From contig NZ_VUNL01000013.1 of assembly GCF_009697385.1 (NCBI RefSeq), forward strand, positions 19,400-83,399: a stretch of DNA of 64,000 bases, given 5' to 3'. The DNA comes from Wylensekiella montiformis (lineage in GTDB: Bacteria > Bacillota > Negativicutes > Selenomonadales > Selenomonadaceae). The notes beneath the pieces are model-generated. The model did not search any database, was not told where the DNA came from, and worked only from the letters and a program-made list of their open reading frames with translations. Positions 45,335 through 55,199 of the stretch are shown here, piece after piece. The position numbers and the translations under genes are program-made. The first letter of the stretch is position 1, and each line of letters opens with the position of its first letter.

Positions 45335-45821
45335 TTATGCGATTGATTTTATTATGGTACTTATGCCATCCTCGTCAATCTTGAAATTTACGGTGCGAAA
45401 AGGATCATCCCTATACTTTTGTCCGTGCTTTCCTTTTTGAACATGGGAAATTTCATATATTTCTCCATGCCTTTTTGCTCACAGTAAATGTAGTTATTGT
45501 ATGAACCATAGCCGGCATCGGCAACGAGGTATTTCGGATAGAATCCATAAATTTTATGAAACTGCTCGATTAAAGGAACGAAACAGTCCATGTCGGAACG
45601 GTAGTGATTAACATCTGCCACCGCAATATATTCGTCTGCCACGCCAAACTGAACGTTGTAGGCAGGGCGCAGCTTATACAGGTGGCTTAGGTCGACATGC
45701 TGCTCGGCAAATATTTTTTGTTGATATCGCTGAACAATTCTTCCACTGACGGTTTTAGTATTTCATTGATAAAATAGTCGAAAGTACGGTAGGACGATGT
45801 TTTGTGTTCCATGAGATACAT
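45335..45821 (-). pseudogene. IS1182-type transposase remnant
   Basis: Reads YLMEHKTSSYRTFDYFINEI, then after a gap RPAYNVQFGVADEYIAVADV, then YLVADAGYGSYNNYIYCEQK, and in another frame FRTVNFKIDEDG to the stop. These are successive blocks of an IS1182-like DDE transposase with internal deletions and frameshifts. It abuts the molybdopterin oxidoreductase gene. The 45125-45334 stretch is the degraded IS end. Confidence 0.75.
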
Positions 45822-45896
45822 GAACCTCTCGCAATCTCTCGTTTCTTACCGTATAATGGAGGAAACAACCCGATTCAAACAATGCGGAGGTATCGT

Positions 45897-47945
45897 ATGG
45901 AAATCCGAAAATCTGTCTGCCCTTATGATTGCCCGGACTGCTGCGGTCTGCTCATCGGGATGGAAAACGGACGCGCAGTCAAAGTGGCCGGTGATCCAGA
46001 TCACCCTTTTACCCGCGGCACACTCTGCCCCAAAATGGCACACTACGAACGCACGGTTTATTCGCCGCTGCGCATTCTGACGCCTCTGCGCCGCACAGGA
46101 AAAAAAGGGGAAGGCCGCTTTATGCCCATCTCCTGGGAAGAAGCGATTTCTTTGATCACGGAACAATGGAAAAACATCATCCGAACCAATGGGGCAGAAT
46201 CCATTCTCCCTTATTCTTATGCGGGATCCATGGGAACCATCCAATACAGCGCCGGTCATGCGTTTTTTTATGATCTTGGCGCTGCAAGTCTGGAGCGAAC
46301 GATTTGTGCCCCGGCAAAAGCATGCGGCTATCAGGATGTCATGGGACAGACGCTTCCCACCGATCCGCAGGAAGCGCAAAAAAGCGACTGTATCATTCTC
46401 TGGAGCATCAGCATGCTCGCGACAAACATCCATTTCAAGCATGACATCGACATCGCCCGCGCCCACGGCGCGAAAGTGTATTGCATCGATACCTATCGCA
46501 CGCGCACCGCTGACTATGCCGATCATTTCATCAGAATCCGTCCGGGTACAGATGGAGCGCTTGCACTCGGCATGATGCACGTCATCCGCCGCGACGGACT
46601 GGCAGATAACGCGTTTATCGCTCAACATGTACAAGGCTGGGAGCGTCTTTGCGATAAAATCCTGCCTCATTACACACTGGGCAAAACAGCGGACATTACG
46701 GGAGTTTCCGCCGCCACGATCGAGGAACTGGCGCATGCGTACGCCACCGCCCATGCTCCGTTCATCCGCCTTGGCAGCGGTCAGTCACGCTATGGCAACG
46801 GCGCTATGACTTCACGACTCATCACCTGCCTTCCCGCCAGCGTCGGCGCCTACGCAAAACCCGGCGGCGGCCTTTTGACCTCAGCCTCAGGCAGCCATGC
46901 CCTGGACAAGTCCATTATCCGCCGTCCTGACAAGGAAAAGCCCGGCATCCGCCATATCAATATGTGTGAACTCGGGCGTGTACTGAACCAAAAAGATCCC
47001 GCCTCCCTCATCAAAAGTCTCTATGTATATTCGTCCAATCCAGCCTGTACCGCACCAGACCAGATGCAGGTTTTAAGGGGACTGGCCCGCGAGGACCTTT
47101 TTACGGTCGTTCACGAACGCTTTTTGACCGATACGGCACGCTATGCAGATATTGTTCTGCCCGCCACGACCTCGCTGGAACACAGCGATTTATATTATTC
47201 CTATGGACAATATGTTCTGGAACGAAGCACTGCCGTAATCGCTCCAATCGGTGAAAGCAAATCCAACTGGCAGGTCTTTTCCCTTCTGGCAAAAGCGATG
47301 AACCTGCCGGATTCTTTCTACAATCAGACCGAAGAAGAACTCATCACCGCCTTGATCGAGAGCACCGGCCGCTTCTGGCCGCTTCCGATCGACAAGAAGA
47401 AGCTCAGCGCCGGCATTCCCGTTCCCCTGCCCTTGCCTCCAGACTATAAATTAGACTTCCGTACACCATCCGGCAAAATCGAAATCGAGAATCCCCGCTG
47501 CCAGCCCTCCCTTCCCGATTATTTCCCTCCGCACATGAATCAGGATCCCGAATCCTTTTCTTTCGTCAATTCTCCCGACGCGAGGATTCTTGACAGTTCG
47601 TTTAACGAACGCAACGACCTCCTGCGCCGTCACACCATGGAGCTGATGATGCACCCGTCCGATGCCCGCCGTTTGCAATTCATCGACGGGCAGCAGGTAC
47701 AGGCCAGCAACGCGCAGGGCAGAGCCACATTTACCCTGCGCATCACAGATCGAACCGCTCCCGGCGTTCTGGTTTCCGAAGGTGTCTGGTGGAAAAAACA
47801 TACCGCAGACGGCAATACAAACCGCCTCACAACCATGCGCCTTACAGACCAAGGCGGCGGAAGTACCTTTTACGATGTCAGAATCAACATCGAATCCGCA
47901 GAAAAGCAGCGGCAAAAAACCGCCGAAAAAAATACCATCCTCTGA
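45897..47945 (+). CDS. molybdopterin-dependent oxidoreductase (4Fe-4S, bis-MGD type)
   Basis: 682 residues of the DMSO-reductase/formate-dehydrogenase superfamily. The N-terminal cluster cysteines are in SVCPYDCPDCCG and GTLCPKM; then LPYSYAGSMG, the likely Mo-site region ERTICAPAKACGY, and the C-terminal molydopterin-dinucleotide domain (MMHPSDARRLQFIDGQQV). No twin-arginine signal, so cytoplasmic. No partner subunits adjacent; the reaction is unknown. GGAGG lies six bases before the ATG at 45897. Confidence 0.87.
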   Translation: MEIRKSVCPYDCPDCCGLLIGMENGRAVKVAGDPDHPFTRGTLCPKMAHYERTVYSPLRILTPLRRTGKKGEGRFMPISWEEAISLITEQWKNIIRTNGAESILPYSYAGSMGTIQYSAGHAFFYDLGAASLERTICAPAKACGYQDVMGQTLPTDPQEAQKSDCIILWSISMLATNIHFKHDIDIARAHGAKVYCIDTYRTRTADYADHFIRIRPGTDGALALGMMHVIRRDGLADNAFIAQHVQGWERLCDKILPHYTLGKTADITGVSAATIEELAHAYATAHAPFIRLGSGQSRYGNGAMTSRLITCLPASVGAYAKPGGGLLTSASGSHALDKSIIRRPDKEKPGIRHINMCELGRVLNQKDPASLIKSLYVYSSNPACTAPDQMQVLRGLAREDLFTVVHERFLTDTARYADIVLPATTSLEHSDLYYSYGQYVLERSTAVIAPIGESKSNWQVFSLLAKAMNLPDSFYNQTEEELITALIESTGRFWPLPIDKKKLSAGIPVPLPLPPDYKLDFRTPSGKIEIENPRCQPSLPDYFPPHMNQDPESFSFVNSPDARILDSSFNERNDLLRRHTMELMMHPSDARRLQFIDGQQVQASNAQGRATFTLRITDRTAPGVLVSEGVWWKKHTADGNTNRLTTMRLTDQGGGSTFYDVRINIESAEKQRQKTAEKNTIL

Positions 47946-48012
47946 TCAAATATCGTATCATCCGTTACAGATTCAAAGGCAAAATAACGTTACACTTATG
48001 GTACAGTACACA

Positions 48013-48057
48013 AAAAGACGGAAAACGCACCTCACCGGGTGTGTTCTCCGTCTTTTT
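48013..48057. terminator. bidirectional rho-independent terminator
   Basis: AAAAAGACGGA pairs with TCCGTCTTTTT around an inner GCACC..GGTGT stem. It separates the oxidoreductase gene from the convergent exonuclease gene. Confidence 0.85.
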
Positions 48058-48063
48058 TCTGTT

Positions 48064-48816
48064 TTACAGCAATTCCAATCCTACCGGACAATGGTCACTG
48101 CCGAATATTTCATTATGGATCGTTGCATCCTTAATTCGACCCCTTAGCCGTTCCGAAGCGACAAAGTAATCGATGCGCCAGCCGGCATTGGTATTCCTCG
48201 CTTTTCGCAGATAGGACCACCAGGTATAGATTCCAGTCCGTTCCGGATAGAGTGTCCGGAACGTATCGATAAATCCCGCTTCCAGCAGTTCGGTAAATTT
48301 GCCGCGTTCCTCATCGGTAAAGCCGGCATTATGATGATTGGTTTTCGGGTTTTTCAGATCGATTTCCTGATGTGCCACATTGAGATCACCACAGACAACG
48401 ACCGGCTTCTGTGCATCCAGCCTCTGCAAATAAGCACGAAAGGCATCTTCCCAGCCCATTCGGTAAGACAGACGCTCCAAGCCCCGCTGCGCGTTCGGCG
48501 TATAAACCGTAACCAGATACAACTCTTCAAACTCCAACGTAATGACGCGGCCTTCATGATCGTATTCCTCGGCACCAATCCCATAACTCACTTGCTGCGG
48601 CTCGATGCGGGTAAATACAGCTGTGCCCGAATAACCTTTCTTTTCCGCACTGTTCCAGAATTGCCTGTATCCCGGCAATTCCAGAATCGCCTGATCCGGC
48701 TGCATCTTCGTTTCCTGCAGGCAGAACACATCGGCATCCAAACGGCAGAACGACTCCATAAACCCTTTTTTCAAGCAGGCGCGAAGCCCATTGACATTCC
48801 AAGAAATCATTTTCAT
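48064..48816 (-). CDS. xth: exodeoxyribonuclease III (AP endonuclease)
   Basis: Repairs abasic sites by cutting 5' to them. The 250-residue protein shows the EEP-fold motifs [38 protein letters not shown] and [11 protein letters not shown]. The ATG at 48816 has GGGGA seven bases upstream; a TTG two codons earlier is also in frame. Third gene behind rplS and lepB. Confidence 0.95.
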   Translation of the reverse strand: MKMISWNVNGLRACLKKGFMESFCRLDADVFCLQETKMQPDQAILELPGYRQFWNSAEKKGYSGTAVFTRIEPQQVSYGIGAEEYDHEGRVITLEFEELYLVTVYTPNAQRGLERLSYRMGWEDAFRAYLQRLDAQKPVVVCGDLNVAHQEIDLKNPKTNHHNAGFTDEERGKFTELLEAGFIDTFRTLYPERTGIYTWWSYLRKARNTNAGWRIDYFVASERLRGRIKDATIHNEIFGSDHCPVGLELL

Positions 48817-48834
48817 CAGCAAATCCCCACTTGG

Positions 48835-49356
48835 TTACGGAAGCGTTTTGAGCTGGCTGACCGGCCAGAACACCAGCATGGCTTTCCCCTTGATCAGATC
48901 AAGCGGAACAAAGCCGACATCGGCAAAACGGCTGTCTTCGGAATTATTGCGGTTATCTCCCATGACAAAAATTGTCCCTTTGGGTACTGTGGATTTTGGA
49001 TATTCACTCTTCGTTTTTTCCAGAATATAGTCTTCATTGAGCAGCTGATCATTTACAAAGACCCTGCCATCCTTGATTTCTACCGTATCGCCAGCTGTTG
49101 CAATAACACGTTTAATAAAATCGCGCCGAGGATCACGAGGATACTGAAATACCAGAATCTCCCCTTTCTTCGGCTCGCGTATTTTGTAGACAAATTTATT
49201 GACAATCAGTCTTTCCTGCGACTGCAGCGTAGGCCGCATGGACGGGCCGTCTACGATATAAAGCTCAACAATGAACTGACGGATAAAGAATGCCAGTACT
49301 ACGGCTACGACAATCGAGACAATCCAATCCTTGGCTTCTTCCCCTAATGATCCCAT
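48835..49356 (-). CDS. lepB: signal peptidase I
   Basis: Cleaves Sec and Tat signal peptides at the outer face of the inner membrane. The 173-residue protein has one N-terminal membrane helix (WIVSIVVAVVLAFFI), the catalytic Ser in DGPSMRPTL, the Lys in RDFIKRVIA, and GDNRNNSEDSR. GAGGAGG lies eight bases before the ATG at 49356. Compact Gram-positive-like form. Confidence 0.95.
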   Translation of the reverse strand: MGSLGEEAKDWIVSIVVAVVLAFFIRQFIVELYIVDGPSMRPTLQSQERLIVNKFVYKIREPKKGEILVFQYPRDPRRDFIKRVIATAGDTVEIKDGRVFVNDQLLNEDYILEKTKSEYPKSTVPKGTIFVMGDNRNNSEDSRFADVGFVPLDLIKGKAMLVFWPVSQLKTLP

Positions 49357-49423
49357 TGAGATTTCCTCCTCATACTTGAATAAAATAGGGACTGCCAAAA
49401 AGCAGTCCCTATCGTTGCGCCAA

Positions 49424-49765
49424 TCAACGCTTCTCTTTGATACGAGCAGCTTTACCCGTAAGATTACGCAGATAATAGAGTTTTGCCCGGCGCACTACGC
49501 CCTTGCGGAGCACGTCGATCTTCTCAATGCGCGGAGAATGTACCGGAAACATACGCTCAACGCCTACGCCATAAGAAATACGACGAACCGTGAAAGTCTC
49601 CCGTACGCCCTCGCCCTGACGGCCGAGCACGATTCCTTCAAACATCTGGATACGCTCACGGGAACCCTCGACAATCTTCGCATGAACGCGAACCGTATCT
49701 CCGGGACCGAAATCAGGGATGTCTGAGCGGAGCTGTTCTTTCTCCAAAGTTTCGATGATGTTCAT
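49424..49765 (-). CDS. rplS: 50S ribosomal protein L19
   Basis: 113-residue protein at the 30S/50S interface. Motifs [13 protein letters not shown] and RVQ-like [10 protein letters not shown] are followed by [20 protein letters not shown] and the basic end. AAGGAGG lies eight bases before the ATG at 49765. First gene of rplS-lepB-xth. Confidence 0.97.
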   Translation of the reverse strand: MNIIETLEKEQLRSDIPDFGPGDTVRVHAKIVEGSRERIQMFEGIVLGRQGEGVRETFTVRRISYGVGVERMFPVHSPRIEKIDVLRKGVVRRAKLYYLRNLTGKAARIKEKR

Positions 49766-49857
49766 TACTTTTTCCTCCTTATTCCAGACGTTCATGGCAA
49801 GCATCCGTTGTACAAAAGTACACCACTCGCTCAGAGGACCGTCCACATACGAATGTT

Positions 49858-49886
49858 AGTTTACCATAAAAGGAGCAGGGTTTCAA
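49858..49886 (-). promoter_or_regulatory. rplS operon promoter
   Basis: Minus-strand TTGAAA (49881-49886), 17 bases, TAAACT (49858-49863), with TGG before the -10. The roughly 85-base leader contains a GTGTAC/GTACA hairpin; an L19 autoregulatory leader is possible but not shown. Confidence 0.7.
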
Positions 49887-49938
49887 CCATTCCGATAAAA
49901 TTTTTCTCACTCTTTATTTTTTATTTTGTCGCGGCAAA

Positions 49939-51027
49939 TCATTGGCTGATACGAGCAGCCATCGCCTGACGAACGACATCTTCCGGTACATCATCCCGGC
50001 AGATCACCGAGCCGATTCCAGTCATAAGCACCCAGTTCACTTTACCGCCTACCGTTTTTTTATCATGAAAAATATCGTGATACATGGCATCCACGTCGCA
50101 GCCATCCGCCAGCAGCGGCAGATGCATCCTCTCCACTAAATCGATCAGGCGCTGCTTAACCGATTCAGAAATCAGCCCCATCCGGCAGCTGATATCCGCA
50201 GCCCCGATCATGCCGATTGCCACGGCTTCGCCATGATTATAGCGTACATAACCGGTTTCTCTTTCAATAGCATGCGCCATAGTATGTCCGAAATTCAGGA
50301 TCCGGCGCAAACCGGCCTCCTGCTCATCCTGACTGACCACATCCGCTTTGATTTCACAGGATCTCGCTATCATATGCGTCGCCGCATCCGGTTCCAAATT
50401 CAGCACGGCCTGCCGGTTCTGTTCCAAAAAAGAAAAAAAGTCCGGATCGTAAATCACGCCATACTTGATGATTTCCCCCATCCCCGTAGCGATTTCGCGT
50501 TTCGGCAACGTCCGCATCAGGCTGAGATCCATAAATACCGCTTTCGGCTGATAAAAGGAACCGATCAGATTTTTCCCCAGCGCATGATTGACCGCCACCT
50601 TTCCGCCAACACTCGAATCCACCTGTGCCAGCAGACTGGTCGGCAGTTGGATAAACGGGACGCCGCGCATATAGGTGGCGGCAACGAAGCCAGTCAGATC
50701 GCCAACCACACCGCCCCCTAGAGCAAAAATCGGCGACCTGCGGTCCAACCCCAGTTCAATCGCCTTGGTATAAAGAGATTCTGCCACAGCCAAACACTTC
50801 GACCGTTCTCCGGCAGGAATTTCGGCCAGTTCTACACATAATCCCGCCTCCTGCAACAGGGATTTGATCTGCTGCCCATATAGCGGACCGACATTACTGT
50901 CCGTAACCAACAAAGCTTTTCGGGAAAAGTCTGCCGCAGCGATAAAGCGCTGCAGCTCTTCCCCTAATCCGCTGCCGATCACGATATGATAACTTTTTTC
51001 CCCTAAGTCCACCTTTACTTTACGCAT
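49939..51027 (-). CDS. aroB: 3-dehydroquinate synthase
   Basis: Second step of the shikimate pathway (DAHP to 3-dehydroquinate), NAD- and metal-dependent. The 362-residue protein has FALGGGVVGDLTGFVAATYM, the QLPTSLLAQVDSSVGGK block, and the metal His in NFGHTMAHAIE and NHGEAVAIGM. It overlaps aroK by eight bases. Confidence 0.96.
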   Translation of the reverse strand: MRKVKVDLGEKSYHIVIGSGLGEELQRFIAAADFSRKALLVTDSNVGPLYGQQIKSLLQEAGLCVELAEIPAGERSKCLAVAESLYTKAIELGLDRRSPIFALGGGVVGDLTGFVAATYMRGVPFIQLPTSLLAQVDSSVGGKVAVNHALGKNLIGSFYQPKAVFMDLSLMRTLPKREIATGMGEIIKYGVIYDPDFFSFLEQNRQAVLNLEPDAATHMIARSCEIKADVVSQDEQEAGLRRILNFGHTMAHAIERETGYVRYNHGEAVAIGMIGAADISCRMGLISESVKQRLIDLVERMHLPLLADGCDVDAMYHDIFHDKKTVGGKVNWVLMTGIGSVICRDDVPEDVVRQAMAARISQ

Positions 51028-51550
51028 GAAGCATCCCTCTCGATTTCAAATACCGCAGGATCGTTTCCACGACCTGAAGCGGAGATAATTCACTGGTATC
51101 TACGGTAAAATCCGCCTGTTTATACAGTGCCTCCCTCTCATTCATCAGCTTTTCGATGGCTTCGCGGCGATCTCCCTGATCCGCCCGATCAAGCACCGGT
51201 CGCTGTCCGCGCCGGACAGTACGTTCCAGAACAGCGTCAGTGGAAGCGCTCAGGCAGATGATGACGCCGTCCCGATGCAGCATGGCAACATTCTCAGGAT
51301 CTTTAACCGTACCGCCTCCTGTTGATATCACGGCGTTGCGCCGTGCGGAGAGACGTCGGACCAGCTGTTTTTCACGGCTGCGAAAAAAGGATTCCCCCTT
51401 TTTCTCAAACATAGCAGGAATACTCATGCCCGTTTCTTCTTCAATGCGCTGATCCATATCGATAAAAGCCGCACCAAGCCGGGCGGCCAGCATCCGCCCG
51501 GTACTGGTTTTTCCCGTGCCCATGAAGCCAATGAGTACGATGTTCTTCAT
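51020..51550 (-). CDS. aroK: shikimate kinase
   Basis: Phosphorylates shikimate at the 3-hydroxyl. The 176-residue protein has Walker A GFMGTGKTSTG, DMDQRIEEETG, STGGGTVKDPEN and the lid Arg in RRGQRPVL. It lies three bases after the aroC stop and overlaps aroB. Confidence 0.95.
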   Translation of the reverse strand: MKNIVLIGFMGTGKTSTGRMLAARLGAAFIDMDQRIEEETGMSIPAMFEKKGESFFRSREKQLVRRLSARRNAVISTGGGTVKDPENVAMLHRDGVIICLSASTDAVLERTVRRGQRPVLDRADQGDRREAIEKLMNEREALYKQADFTVDTSELSPLQVVETILRYLKSRGMLHA

Positions 51551-51553
51551 GGT

Positions 51554-52714
51554 TCACCAATCCCTTCCGATCCGTTCTCTATATTGACGTACCGCAGCTT
51601 TCACATCCGTCATCGCATCCGAGCCGAACTTGTCGCAGACCGCCTCGGCAAAAACAAAGGCGGTCATAGCCTCGCCGACCACAGAAGCTGCCGGCACGGC
51701 ACAGGTATCACTGCGCTCCTTGCAGGCCAGAACGGCCTGCCGGCTTTCAATGTCAATGGAATGAAGCGGCGTCATCAGGGTAGGAATCGGCTTCATGGCT
51801 GCCCGGACGATCACATCCTCTCCATTTGTCATGCCGCCCTCCAGTCCGCCAGCACGATTGGTCCTGCGATATACCTGTCCAGACTCATCCAAAAAGATTT
51901 CGTCATGAATCCGGCTTCCCGGCAGATTTGCGCACTGAAAGCCAGCACCGATTTCCACGCCCTTAATGGCCTGAATCGACATCATAGCTCCAGCCAGCTT
52001 CGCATCCAAACGGCGGTCCCACTGAATGTGACTGCCCAGGCCAGCAGGAGCGCCGTGCACGACGACTTCAAAGATACCGCCCAGGGTATCTCCCGCTTTT
52101 TTCGCTTCATCGATTTTTTTCTTCATATTTTGCTCAGCCACCGGATCCAAACAATTAAGTTCAGACGAATTATTCCGGCCCGGCTGACGGGATTCTGCTT
52201 TGTTTTCCGCAACAGACACACCGCCAATATTCAAAACCTGCGACGTAATCGAAATCCCCAATGCCCGAAGAAATTCCTTGCATACAGCGCCTACCGCCAC
52301 ACGCATCGTTGTCTCCCGCGCACTGGAACGCTCGAGAATATCGCGCACATCCCGACGGTCATATTTTTTGACGCCAGTCAGATCCGCATGTCCCGGGCGG
52401 GCGGCTGTAACCTTCGGACCCGATGGTTCGCCAAAGGCAGCCATGCGATCCGTCCAATTGGAAAAATCCTTATTCACCACTTGTAACGTAATCGGCCCGC
52501 CAATGGTTTCCCCAAAACGGACACCGGAAATAACGTCCACCCGGTCCGTTTCGATTTTCATTCGTCCGCCGCGCCCATATCCCTGCTGACGACGGGCCAG
52601 ATCCTCATTGATGGCCTCCAGATTCAAAGCAAGACCTGCAGGAAGTCCCTCTAATATTGCTGTCAAGCAAGGGCCGTGCGACTCACCTGCTGTCATAAAC
52701 CGCAAGATACTCAT
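51554..52714 (-). CDS. aroC: chorismate synthase
   Basis: Forms chorismate from EPSP with reduced FMN. The 386-residue protein begins RFMTAGESHGPCLTAILEG and shows RRQQGYGRGGRM, RPGHADLTGVKKY and the RSSARETTMRVAVG signature. First gene of aroC-aroK-aroB. Confidence 0.97.
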   Translation of the reverse strand: MSILRFMTAGESHGPCLTAILEGLPAGLALNLEAINEDLARRQQGYGRGGRMKIETDRVDVISGVRFGETIGGPITLQVVNKDFSNWTDRMAAFGEPSGPKVTAARPGHADLTGVKKYDRRDVRDILERSSARETTMRVAVGAVCKEFLRALGISITSQVLNIGGVSVAENKAESRQPGRNNSSELNCLDPVAEQNMKKKIDEAKKAGDTLGGIFEVVVHGAPAGLGSHIQWDRRLDAKLAGAMMSIQAIKGVEIGAGFQCANLPGSRIHDEIFLDESGQVYRRTNRAGGLEGGMTNGEDVIVRAAMKPIPTLMTPLHSIDIESRQAVLACKERSDTCAVPAASVVGEAMTAFVFAEAVCDKFGSDAMTDVKAAVRQYRERIGRDW

Positions 52715-52757
52715 AACAGGATACCCCTCTCATCGTTTCAAGTTTCTTTATTCTAAT

Positions 52758-52786
52758 AGTTTACGGTATTGCTTGCTATAAATCAA
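52758..52786 (-). promoter_or_regulatory. aroC operon promoter
   Basis: Minus-strand TTGATT (52781-52786), 17 bases, TAAACT (52758-52763), about 40 bases before the aroC start and after the pilus gene stop. Confidence 0.7.
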
Positions 52787-52830
52787 GTCCATCAATAAGC
52801 ACTTCCTGTCCTTGCATAGAAAACAAGCCA

Positions 52831-53427
52831 CTAGCTATCCCCCGATGCATCAGCCGGCAGGGAAAAAACAGACAGATTCACCGTACAATCCAGTCCATCA
52901 TGATCTCCGTGAACAGCAACCCGGTCTATTCGAATAAATCGCTCACCATCCCCTGCCTCACGCAAAAAAGAGAGCAGATCGAAATAACCGCAGCGAAAGC
53001 GCACTTTTATGGGCAAGGCGCAAGTTTCTCCCTTTTGGAACGTCTGCCCGGGTTCCACCTGTTCCAGTTCCACATGATTCCGCCGGGCTGTATATTCCAA
53101 CAAGCCGAGGAATCTCCCTTGCTCCATCTCATCCGGCAACGCTCTATCGGCGCGTTCCTGCTGACCGGACAATTCTTTCTGATAACCGGAAAAATCCAAA
53201 TGTGCATGTTGATAATTCTCTACAGCCACGATCTGCTCCATCGCCTGTTCTGCTTCCAGCTCCATCTTCTGTCGTCCCGTTGACAAAGGTTCATGAACCA
53301 GCCAGTACCAACCTGTCACCATCATGGCACACACCAGAGCAGACAACTTCAGCCAGGATCTCCCCGTCAGATGTCCCCCTTTCTTTATCAGCCATGCCTC
53401 AAAATGATCGATTTGCTCTCGCCGCAC
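52831..53427 (-). CDS. PilO-like type IV pilus assembly protein
   Basis: 198 residues: basic N-terminus, one membrane helix (about residues 29-44), a coiled segment, then a ferredoxin-like C-terminal domain (FLGLLEYTARRNHVELEQVE). This is the PilO layout: a periplasmic alignment-complex protein paired with PilN. GTG start at 53427 behind GGAAGGGGGG. Last gene of the pilus cluster. Confidence 0.65.
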   Translation of the reverse strand: MRREQIDHFEAWLIKKGGHLTGRSWLKLSALVCAMMVTGWYWLVHEPLSTGRQKMELEAEQAMEQIVAVENYQHAHLDFSGYQKELSGQQERADRALPDEMEQGRFLGLLEYTARRNHVELEQVEPGQTFQKGETCALPIKVRFRCGYFDLLSFLREAGDGERFIRIDRVAVHGDHDGLDCTVNLSVFSLPADASGDS

Positions 53428-53509
53428 AGGCAGCCCCCCTTCCTTTTTATTGACACCGATAGATTCAATCGTCTTCCTGCGCCTTTATCGAAACAAAGCT
53501 TCCGTACCA

Positions 53510-54781
53510 TCAAAGTTGCAGCATCATACGAAAGCAAATCTCCTGCCGTGCTCCGGCCTCCTGCTGCATCTCCGACTGATCCAGAACAGGCCCCTGCGGG
53601 AAAAATTCTGTATCCCGTTCAAAGCGCTGAACGAAATCAGAAAGCGCACCATAACTGACCGCACGCCCTTTCAGCACGATATTTTGCCCATCCTGCATCT
53701 CCATCTGTTCCAGCCATATCCCTTCTGTTGTCATAGTACCGAAATGAACTAAAATGCCGTACCAGGGAATATTGCCGGCTGACAGGGCGACCAAACATCT
53801 TTCCTTGCGCTCCGTCTCTCTTCGGACGCGTTCCAGCATCTCCATCTGTCTCTGTTCCATAGAAAGATGGCCCAGCTGAGTCTGCGCATCTATCTTATAC
53901 CGCCCCGCTTCATATAACTTCCAGGAATCCCATCCGGTCATCAGACACAAAAACAAAAAGGTCCCCCCGAAAAGGGCCGCGGCCAAACGGCGATAATTCC
54001 AGCGTTCAGGGATTCGTTCAGGAGCTATCAGCCGCAGCCGCCGCCATTTCTCATCCCGTTCTCCCATAAGAAATGCCGCCACGGCCAGAGCGGCCTCCCG
54101 ACCAGCCTGCTCAGACAGAAGCGGCATATCGGGTTCCGTGCAGAAAAAATCCGCCATCCATTCTGCCCAATCCTCCGAATCCGGTGGAGGAACACAAAGG
54201 ATTTCCTTCAAGGGCAGTTCTGCGTCATGAAAGGCTGAGGCCATACCTTCCACAAAATCCCGGCCGACTGCTGCAATCCAGACACCGCGATCCGCGGAAA
54301 GCGGATGACAAACCGTACAGGTCTGTTCGATCTGTACGCCTTCCCGGGCCAGCTTGTCGTCCAGCTCCCAATAAGCCGCCTCGCGCTGCTCCATCTCATC
54401 CATTCCCGGCGGCAGCGTGATAAGATACTCTCTTCGCATCGACGCAGGAACCATCGCCACAACCGGGATCCCATCCCATCCCTGCTTGGCGATTTCTATC
54501 GCACATCGCTCAGCCTGTCCCGATGGCTCAGTGTCTGCATCAGGATCTGTCTGCCAGAACACTGGTGTTTCCGCATGCCATTTCCCTTCTTCCTCGGCAT
54601 GCAAGCGAATCAGGCAGCAGGCGCCATCCGCGCTCATGCCCGCTCCCAGCACATCATCCTGTTCTTCGCGAAACAGACCAACCGCTTTCTTCCCCCACTG
54701 TTTCAGGAATCTGCCGTCCATATATTCCAGCCAGCGTTTCTCACGGTGCCCATCCCTGCCATCGATAATGGTTTCCTTCAT
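53510..54781 (-). CDS. PilM/PilN-like fusion protein
   Basis: 423 residues. The N-terminal 270 residues resemble a reduced PilM (actin-like) domain: IPVVAMVPASMRREYLITLP and WELDDKLAREG. A membrane helix follows (about 287-305, LFGGTFLFLCLMTGW), then a PilN-like periplasmic part (TEGIWLEQMEMQDGQNIVLKG). PilM and PilN are usually separate genes, so this looks like a fusion. Clear PilM nucleotide motifs were not seen. Confidence 0.65.
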   Translation of the reverse strand: MKETIIDGRDGHREKRWLEYMDGRFLKQWGKKAVGLFREEQDDVLGAGMSADGACCLIRLHAEEEGKWHAETPVFWQTDPDADTEPSGQAERCAIEIAKQGWDGIPVVAMVPASMRREYLITLPPGMDEMEQREAAYWELDDKLAREGVQIEQTCTVCHPLSADRGVWIAAVGRDFVEGMASAFHDAELPLKEILCVPPPDSEDWAEWMADFFCTEPDMPLLSEQAGREAALAVAAFLMGERDEKWRRLRLIAPERIPERWNYRRLAAALFGGTFLFLCLMTGWDSWKLYEAGRYKIDAQTQLGHLSMEQRQMEMLERVRRETERKERCLVALSAGNIPWYGILVHFGTMTTEGIWLEQMEMQDGQNIVLKGRAVSYGALSDFVQRFERDTEFFPQGPVLDQSEMQQEAGARQEICFRMMLQL

Positions 54782-55199
54782 GCTTCATGACCCCTTTTGC
54801 AAATTTGTATCGCTCCCATCCGGACGTTTCATCCTGATAAGCATACGCGACAATATAAAGATATGGACTGCAGCGCACCAAAGTCAGCCTAAGGGAGCAA
54901 TCTGCCCATTCCGGACGGCATACCTCCGAAATGGGGGTCGGTTCTTTTTCCGTCAGTCCATCGGCCAGGTCCGCCTGTGCTGCAATCCGGCAGGCTTCTT
55001 GTTCCACCAGACTCTCCGCAGCCAGGCGAAGCTCCATCTCCCGCCGATAGTCTTCGCCTTCCTGCGCCCCCTGCCGGATGACATACAGCAGACCGGTACC
55101 CATCAGCATAACCAGCATCATAAGACAAAGGACGAATACGCCAATTATCCCCTGTTCTCCCTGCCGATTCTTCCTCCTGCTTCTGTCAGGGAATATCAT
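54741..55199 (-). CDS. PilX-like minor pilus protein
   Basis: 152 residues with a short basic leader (GEQG) and one N-terminal hydrophobic helix (IIGVFVLCLMMLVMLMGTGL), then a Glu/Arg coiled region and a small Cys-containing domain. This matches PilX/GspK-like minor components. Overlaps the previous gene's stop and the next gene's start, so tightly coupled. Not a canonical FTLIEL prepilin. Confidence 0.55.
   Translation of the reverse strand: MIFPDRSRRKNRQGEQGIIGVFVLCLMMLVMLMGTGLLYVIRQGAQEGEDYRREMELRLAAESLVEQEACRIAAQADLADGLTEKEPTPISEVCRPEWADCSLRLTLVRCSPYLYIVAYAYQDETSGWERYKFAKGVMKHEGNHYRWQGWAP

Noticed and set aside
45897..47945. Selenocysteine in the molybdopterin oxidoreductase
   Set aside because: The frame has no internal TGA; Cys residues occupy the likely active-site region.
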